Source: Aquatica leii
Lineage: Eukaryota > Arthropoda > Insecta > Coleoptera > Lampyridae
Direction: 5' to 3'
DNA length: 64,000 nt
NCBI GenBank assembly: GCA_035610365.1
Contig: CM069432.1
Span: 12,896,001-12,960,000 of the forward strand
Within the stretch, counting starts at the first letter, position 1. Each line of letters begins with the position of its first letter. Under the pieces are notes generated by a model. It saw only the letters and a program-made list of their open reading frames with translations. It ran no database searches and was not told the DNA's origin. Made by a program: the position numbers and the translations under genes. This document shows, one piece after another, positions 57,511 through 64,000 of this stretch.

Positions 57511-57780
57511 ACCAGCTCACCATCAATTATATCCTGACCCAACCATGTCTCTGTTCTTTATCACAACTATGAAGAGAAACCAAAAAGGTTTCTGGCTTAG
57601 TCCTTAAACCCCTTAGATTTTGATAGGTTACTGTAATACATTCAGAGATTCCACTACTGATTAAAACTGCTTTTAGGCCAATATCTTAAATTAATGTAAT
57701 TGCTAAAACTTCTATAATCAAATAAACTAGCTGCAATATACACACTCTTAATACCTTTTTTGTATAATCAACTATTTCCT

Positions 57781-58314
57781 CTATTGAAGTAGCTTATTAA
57801 TGTCTTCCTCGCCATGAATAAATACTACCTTTGAAGTTGCAGTTTTTCTTACTTTAATTTCTCTTCTTTGGTCGACCCAGATAAATCGAAAACCATTTTC
57901 TATCAAGGCCCTCCTGGCCTTAGCTAGCAGAATTCTTCTCTCCCTACAAAGGGACTGGTTGATAAAGAGTAACTGGTGGTTTTTAAGATCAAGGTCAATA
58001 TCCAGACTTGAAGTATTAAAATGAGATCCTGCAACTTTTCTTTTTTCAATAAATAAGTGTTTATTGACCCTACGCACAAATTTCACAATAATTCCACGGG
58101 TGAGACGGTTATCTGACTTGCTAAGGCTGTGACAGGCATCAATACCGGTGTCTGGTAGAATAATTCCTAGAGCGCGGCTTAGTGACTGTACAATAGCTTT
58201 AATAGTCTCATTTGGTTTATCAGGTATTCCATAAATTTCAATAGTATTTGATCGAGAGTGATATTTTAAAACCATCGAAAACGTTTCGCCCACTTTTCTA
58301 AAAGGTTTTATCAA
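57781..58314 (-). pseudogene. LINE ORF1 protein, partial
   Basis: 177 codons: SRSNTIEIYGIPDKPNET, SLSRALGIILPDTGIDACHS, RLTRGIIVKFVRR, then HQLLFINQSLCRERRILL and GFRFIWVDQRREIKVRKTAT. This is the conserved central and C-terminal ORF1 module of arthropod CR1/Jockey-like LINEs, thought to bind the element RNA. It is upstream of the endonuclease on the same strand, with a spacer of about 270 bp. The N-terminus should lie right of 58314 but is not readable. Confidence 0.75.
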
Positions 58315-58544
58315 AGCTAGAAGAAACTTTAAGAGTTACGGCAATCGACTTGCACACTAAGCCATATGCTATGCCCTTGAGAAGTAAGCAGAAATTGATA
58401 AACTATAATTATAAACGTGCTGTGGAAAAAGAAAAATATATTTTCTCACATCACAAGGTCTTAAGTTCTATCTGAGTTATTTTGCTGTTGACTGCAAAAA
58501 TTAATAAAACAGTGGCAAAAAGTCAAATAAAAATTTTTTGTAAC

Positions 58545-58979
58545 ATAAGCAGTTTGTGAGATATTTGATTTATAATTGAAATTGAATTCGATATATGATC
58601 CTAGGTTCGAATCCAGCCTACGACAATTTTTTTTTAAATTTTGTACGTATGTAAATTATTCGAATTATTTTTACAGTTTCTTATAGAGATAATTCTTCCT
58701 AACAATTTATTTAAGTAAAAAATTCTAGCATTAACAGTTTATCAGACATTTAGTTTGTAATTTAAAATGAATTCACAAATACAATATAGTTTCGAGTCCT
58801 GCCTGCGACGATTTTTTTAACTGATTTACTAAAGGAGTAAGTAAGTAAGTAAGTAAGGCGCACAAATATGCTAGAAAATCAATACAAACGTATAAATATC
58901 ACTTCAAAATGGTTTTATGACAGCACAACTTTGAAAAAATATGTAAATATTCCTTTTCATTCCTTATAGGAAAGTCGTT
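58545..58979 (-). repeat. Family X copy (C), inverted, internally shortened
   Basis: Reverse orientation. On the plus strand it runs from the unit-2 block (GATCCTAGGTTCGAATCCAG) through part of unit 1 (GTTTCGAGTCCTGCCTGCGA) to CCTTATAGGAAAGTCG at 58965-58980. Most of each unit's second half is missing. A (GTAA)5 microsatellite lies at 58837-58856. The head hairpin is lost and replaced by a T run. Confidence 0.7.
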
Positions 58980-60844
58980 TTTTTTTTTAGAAATGGCGTA
59001 TGGTTCCAGGATATCGCATTTTTCTGCATGTGTAAACGGCATTTTTGGCAAATTAAAAAGAAATTACATTAGGAAACTGCAAAAACAACATACACTAAAT
59101 TTGTTTGTTTTGCTGCCAAACAATCAGAACTTTAAACGCTTCTCATTTGTTTACTTTTAAATTTAAAGTAGTAGTGCATAAAATATTTGTTATTCAGAAT
59201 TGTATGTTCTTGTAAAATATTCAAAAATATATAAGCTGTTCCATTAAAAAATCGCTAAAATCTCACAGTAATTAACCGTATATTTTTGACTGTCAAATTT
59301 TTTTAGCTTTGCTGTAAAAAGGACTTTGAGTCTTGTGTTAAAAACGACTTTTTTAATCATTTATTTAATTTACCATTATCACAAAAATAACTAATTCAAT
59401 TAGGTTTCAGAAGAGTGTATTAACTTTGATGTTTTTTTAAATTATTAATTAAGATTGTTTTAACTATTATTTCAATAAAAATCTTAAATATTACGTTAAA
59501 AAAATTTAGAAACATAGGCAATTAATGATAATCAGTAAAAAAATACATAGTTTTGGAAAATCTAGCAATTTAAACACAAAAAATTGAAACCACGTAAATA
59601 TTCCCATTAAATATCGTTTAATGCAGAATGAAATAATTTCCCATTATATCTACAGAAAAATACGTTTGAAAAAAAATCAATGTGTATTTTAAAATTTATA
59701 TTGATTTTAAACATTAGTTTTATTTCTTAATCAATTATGTAATAAACCTAAAAAAAAGTTTCAAGTTTACAGTGTCCATTAATTATTATTTATGCAAGGT
59801 CTTAAAAGTTTTATTTCCGCTGTAGCAAATGTGGATATTATATTTTAGATAAATAATATAAATAAACAAAATACTAAACCTTCAAGAAAAATTACGTATT
59901 AATTATCGGTTTTAGAATGACTGAACCGTTCTATTGAGGCTTGGGAGCAATTTAGGTAGATTGATTATAAAAAAAATTATTACTCTCTAATTATTCTTTT
60001 CCTTTTTATAAGCAATGCTTATAAATCATTACAGTTATTAGTAGGATATTTAATTAGTCAAAAAGTATGTATTTAAATTATGTTTTTGATTTTTGTAGAT
60101 GTTCAGTGATAATTCATTCTGATTAGTCATCTTGACTAGCTTGACTTTGCTTGTGTGTATTGTCTTAAGTTCTTAAAGTCTAATTCAATTTTTATTATTT
60201 CAACACATTTTTTTAACTTTTTATTTGTAAGCATTAATGCGAGTGTTTTCAAATTTTAAACGTTTGTAGTTTCTTAAATTATCAACGGTTTATCACAAGT
60301 ACGTAACATATTAGTATTAAAGAACTTGGCAAGAAGAAAATTTCATGATTGGAAAAGTTAGAGACTTGAATTTCCATGACAATCAACGTTTTAGAGTCTT
60401 AGTTAGCAGTTCGATAAGATAATATACTAGAAACCAATAGACCTTTAAAGACATAAAATAGTCAACTTAAAAAAAACTCGTAATTGTTTTTTCCTTCTAG
60501 TAGTCCTCGAATATTGATTTAGAACATAACTTTATACCAAATTTTGTTGGTTGAAATCCTTTTTAACAATTTTTTTGGTTTTTATATGGTTTGTATTGTT
60601 TTTCAAATTTTGATTCAATTTTTGTTTGAAATATACTTTTAGTTAATGATTCTTTTATAATCTCCTAGTGTTTGATTTTGCCACTAGATGCGTTTTTACT
60701 AAGGATGTTCACTATTTTATGCGTGTTTCATCAATATCCATCGTTGCTTTTTAATTCACATAATTGGAGTTTTTGTTTATTATTATTATTTAACTTAGTT
60801 ATATATGAAATTAGAATTAAGAAATGATGCCCCCCTGCGAGGTA
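58980..60844. other. No gene seen
   Basis: 1.9 kb AT-rich, short frames only. Confidence 0.45.
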
Positions 60845-60976
60845 TACAGGGTGTCCCACGAGGTACTGTACATACTGAAATGGTATGTTCCTTAGGTCAA
60901 TTTAAGTAGAAAACGTCCTATAAACATAGGTCCAATTCGCCATAGTTACACAGATACAAGCGTTCAAAGTTTATAA

Positions 60977-60984
60977 CTTATCAC
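60977..60984. repeat. hAT-type target duplication, left
   Basis: CTTATCAC, repeated exactly at 62041-62048. Confidence 0.85.
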
Positions 60985-62040
60985 TAGAGAGCGGAATATA
61001 TGCAAAGTGCATATAGATGCATATAATGCATATTTTTGCTTATTTCAAACAACATTGCATATTTAAGCTAAGCACGATTTATTTTGCATATTCTAAAGAT
61101 AAATTAAGATGAAATTATAAAATTTCACTGTCTTAATACAATAAATTAGATCGAATTTTATAAGTTAAAACGGTATGAACCAACTCTGGACTTTTCCATT
61201 TCTACCTGAATAACATTGCAACAAAAGATTGCTTTACAAAGTCATTGAATTTGTCTCTAAAATTAAGGGGTTTTTCAAGAAAAAGATTATTAGCTTAGTA
61301 TTCAAAATACGTATTGTTAAATAATATTTACGTAGAAACAATTTCTAAAAATAAAATAGATACCTACCTGCTTTAAAGAGGCTAATATTATTTTTTCCGT
61401 TTTTCGAAAACATTTGTTTAAAGTAAACGTAATATCGTGATAGTGCTTTTGAAGTGTTTTGTATATTTTAAATTAAAATGTCTACAATTCAAAAAAGTGC
61501 TTCGATGAAGTGTTTTGCCGAGTTAAAGTTAAGTGGAAAAAAAGTATTTTGCAAAGCCTGTTCTAAAATCGTAAGTTACATCCATTTTGACATGTCATTA
61601 TCTTAAAATTTACGTAGGTATCAGAATTCCATACAATATGCTTCTTTGTATCAAAGCAATTTCAGAAATATAGTTCAAGTCTGTCACATTTTTTCACGTT
61701 TTTAAAAAATATAATATTTGACTGTGTGGACTTGAAAAATTCCTGTTCAGTTTAGTAAATTCGTCAAATTGTAGCTTTTGTTCATATGAAAATTGATTTC
61801 CCTTTGGTGCTTGAACATTTTTTCTTCTACAGATACAGTCATAAGTTGAAACTAAAAAAATTATGTATTAAACATAAATGTGTCTATTTAAGATTTTGTT
61901 TTATTTATGATTATTTTTAATGAATATGCATTTGCATATTTAGGAAAATTTAGAAAAAATAGCTGCATATTTTTAGCAAAAGTAATGCATATATATGCGC
62001 ATATTTTGGTAATGCTTTGTTGCATATATTCCACTCTTTA
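60985..62040 (+). mobile_element. Non-autonomous hAT derivative
   Basis: 1056 bp with ends TAGAGAGCGGAATATATGC and, from the right, TAAAGAGTGGAATATATGC, flanked by an exact 8-bp CTTATCAC duplication. Many TGCATAT/ATATGCA words cluster just inside both ends and may be transposase-binding repeats. Only a first-exon-like segment of a BED-finger transposase remains (61478-61570). Oriented plus by that exon. Confidence 0.85.
61478..61570 (+). pseudogene. First exon of a BED-finger hAT transposase
   Basis: ATG at 61478 gives 31 codons, MSTIQKSASM.. with FAELKLSGKKVFCKACSK, ending at a splice donor GTAAGT (61571-61576). The VFCKACSK stretch looks like the first cysteine pair of a BED zinc finger. 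The remaining exons are absent, consistent with internal deletion of the parental element. Confidence 0.5.
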
Positions 62041-62176
62041 CTTATCACACATTTTTTGAAAATTAATTATTCTTAGTCAACTGGGAAACAAAAGCCGAAC
62101 AATATGTTATTTATTGCTTTCTTTTCTACTAATGTCACAGTCGATTTTATTAAATGAAGTGTAATTTAAATGCAAA

Positions 62177-63158
62177 ATGCCTTCTCATTTTTCTAACGAA
62201 GAGTATGCTGATATCATTTACATTTATGGATTTTGTGATGGATATGCGAGATCTGCCGTTAGGGAATATGAAGGAAGATTTCCCAACAGGAGGGTGCCAA
62301 ATCACCAAATCTTTTCTTCTGTGTTTCAACATGTACGGACTCATGGTTCATTTCCATCAGTTTCAACAAGATCTGACCGTCCTGTGCAGTTAAATGTGAA
62401 TGAGCAGGAAAACATTCTACAGATGGTTGATCGGAGTCCAGGGTTGAGTACTAGAAGAATTTCTTCTCGAACGGGACTCCCCCGTATGTCAGTATGGCGA
62501 ACATTACATGATGGGCTTTTGTATCCCTATCACATACAACAGGTTCAGCATCTGGAACCTGGAGATTTTGCTGCTCGGTTGAATTTCTGCCACTGGCTAC
62601 AGGTAAATCCACAATTAGTTCCATTCATTTTATTTAGCCACGAGGCGCAATTTACTAGAGATGAAGTGAACAATACACGTAATTCTCATTTGTGGTCATA
62701 TCAAAATCCACATGGCACAACAGAAACTAACTTTCAGCGCAGATTTTCTGTTAACGTATGGTGTGGCATGATTAACGATCAACTTACTAACAAGACAACA
62801 AATGTTTCTGCAGCATGATGGAGCTCCTCCACATTTTAGTCGGCATGTGACCGAATATCTAAATGTTGCTTACCCCAATAGGTGGATTGGTCGTGGAGGC
62901 CCGCATGCTTGGCCACCGAGATCGCCCGATCTCACACCTTTGGACTTCTATCTGTGGGGTCATATGAAAAGTTTAGTGTACGAAGTAAAAGTTAATACCA
63001 GAGCTGAACTAATACAGCGTATCCTGGATGAGTGTCAACAAACACGGAACAACCAGCAGGTGCTTCGAGCGGCTACTCGGTCCATTTTAGATCGCAACCG
63101 TCGTTGTATTAATGCCGAAGGAGGTCATTTTGAGCATTTGTTGTTGAATGTAAAATAA
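62177..63158 (+). pseudogene. DUF4817 / DDE_3-type mariner-like transposase, defective
   Basis: ATG at 62177 starts HFSNEEYADIIYIYGFCDG, REYEGRFPNRRVPNHQIF (DUF4817 helix-turn-helix), then LSTRRISSRTGLPRMSVWR (second HTH), FCHWLQ, LFSHEAQFTR, NSHLWSYQNPH and SVNVWCGMI. A frame change near 62800 leads to FLQHDGAPPHF, YPNRWIGRG, WPPRSPDLTPLDFYLWGH and a conserved tail to 63158. The first catalytic aspartate of the usual SDEA.FTR motif is H here, while QHDGAP and SPDLTPLD keep the others. Roughly 40 codons expected between NDQL and the QHDGAPP block are missing. Otherwise similar in length to the family. Confidence 0.88.
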
Positions 63159-63165
63159 TTTTTTA

Positions 63166-63545
63166 TTTGTAAATCTTTTCCGGGTACAGGTACTGTCATA
63201 AATGTCAAATTGTTTCTCAGAATTTTATAGAAACAACTCAAACCGCTGATATTTTACGGATTTGTTTAGGAAACATTGTTATTGACAAAGTTCTTAGAAT
63301 TTATGAATTCTACAATACATTGAATGTACTTACCTACATTAGGGAAAATAATTACTTTATATATATATTATATTTAAAAGTGAAATTGCAACTGAATCAA
63401 TTCAGTTTGATAAGCGATCGGTTATGTTGTAACTTCAGTCATCTTATGGGCCTCCTGTCACTCGAGGCTACTCTGCATCTATCTATTGTGGTTGTTTTGT
63501 TTAACGTGTGTTGAAAGTGTGAGTGTCACAGCTTGAAAACTACGG
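63166..63545. other. No gene seen
   Basis: Follows the DUF4817 transposase. No matching terminal repeat recognised. Confidence 0.4.
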
Positions 63546-63960
63546 CTAATTAAGCGAATTCGACAGAGGTCGAATTGTTGGCTTAGGTGAAGGTTGAGCG
63601 AAGCGCTCATTATATCAGTTATGGTTGATTAGATCGTATCTACATTTACTCCTATGGTTGTAACGGGTAACGGGAAAGCAGAATTCGATTCCGGAGAGGA
63701 AGCCTGAGAAACGGACACCACATCCAAGGAACGCAGAAGGGGGTCAAATTATCCACTCCCGACACGAGACGATAGTGACAAAAAATAACGATACGTGACT
63801 CATCTGAAGTTTCGTAATCGGAATCATTTAGCTAAGATCAAATGGAGAGCAAGTCTGGAGCCAGCAGCCGCGTTAGTTTGTTACGAGAAAATCAGGTTCC
63901 GCGACTTGGACCGCCAAGAATAAAAAAAAATTGAAATAGTAATACTCACAGTTAGGTTTT
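63546..63960 (+). pseudogene. Trace of a Tc1-like transposase N-terminus
   Basis: Plus-strand reading at 63556-63605 gives LSEFDRGRIVGLGEG, the start of the Tc1-family helix-turn-helix (LSEFERGRI.GL.E.G). It is followed by a stop and then RKPEK-like and other scraps in shifting frames up to about 63950. The region is richer in G+C than its surroundings. Too short for confident family placement. Confidence 0.4.
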
Positions 63961-64000
63961 ATCCAGTTGGGGGATTAGCTAATTCCGTACTTAAGTTACC

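Larger units (their letters stand above)
60845..63165 (+). mobile_element. Tc1/mariner-related element of the DUF4817 type, with nested insertion
   Basis: Begins near ACAGGGTGTCCCACGAGGTA (60845), a terminal sequence style common for this group in insects, and contains a plus-strand transposase at 62177-63158. The 5' untranslated part is interrupted by a hAT-derived insertion (60985-62040). The matching right terminal repeat was not found before 63540, so the right boundary is unknown. Confidence 0.65.

Noticed and set aside
58600-58630. tRNA gene
   Set aside because: Only a B-box-like word is present; no cloverleaf, A box or acceptor stem could be paired.
1-64000. CRISPR array, prokaryotic operons or integrated bacterial DNA
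   Set aside because: No regularly spaced short repeats, no ribosome-site-preceded gene runs; all coding belongs to eukaryotic transposons.

Overview
This window is AT-rich eukaryotic DNA with no bacterial gene organisation, rRNA gene, convincing tRNA gene or recognisable host gene. The elements present point to an arthropod, most likely an insect: Penelope-like elements with GIY-YIG endonucleases, an R1-clade LINE, a copia element primed by the anticodon arm of initiator tRNA-Met, a Ty3/gypsy element primed by tRNA-Lys, and hAT, pogo and Tc1/mariner transposons. The species cannot be read from this alone.

Layout. 1-1.5 kb: 3' part of a Penelope-like element (PLE) joined head to tail to the start of another through a shared terminal repeat. 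3.5-4.1 kb: a DUF7869-like transposon remnant. 4.9-6 kb: first copy of a hairpin-headed repeat family (called family X here) that recurs at 32.8, 34.0, 35.8 and 58.5 kb. 6.3-8.6 kb: interlocking inverted repeats. 8.9-12.6 kb: a Ty3/gypsy element lacking most of pol. 16.8-21.6 kb: a Tc1-like transposase gene split by a copia element with near-identical LTRs. 22.6-27.5 kb: a second PLE, itself carrying a 1.1-kb pogo-like insertion and flanked by inverted repeat arms. 28.8-32.1 kb: a LINE. 39.9-42.3 kb: a nearly intact hAT transposon with SPIN-like ends. 45.2-50.2 kb: a pogo/Tigger-like transposon with an R1-clade LINE inserted in its terminal repeat. 50.9-58.3 kb: a LINE split by a ZMYM/DUF4371-type hAT, which is split by an LTR-like insertion. 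60.8-63.2 kb: a DUF4817-type mariner relative carrying a hAT-derived insertion. 63.5 kb to the end: a trace of another Tc1 element.

Nothing here works as a pathway. The value lies in the relative chronology given by nested insertions, several with clear target duplications (TAAAGT, TA, GTCTAGAC, ACCACTT, ATAT, CTTATCAC), and in strand bias: all 13 coding elements from 1 to 60 kb lie on the minus strand, changing to plus after 60.8 kb. A gene-free nest of same-strand transposon fragments resembles a uni-strand piRNA source locus. That is a hypothesis needing small-RNA data. Most coding regions are broken. The least damaged are the hAT at 40-42 kb (one in-frame stop) and the truncated R1 reverse transcriptase (open from its 5' truncation to its stop).
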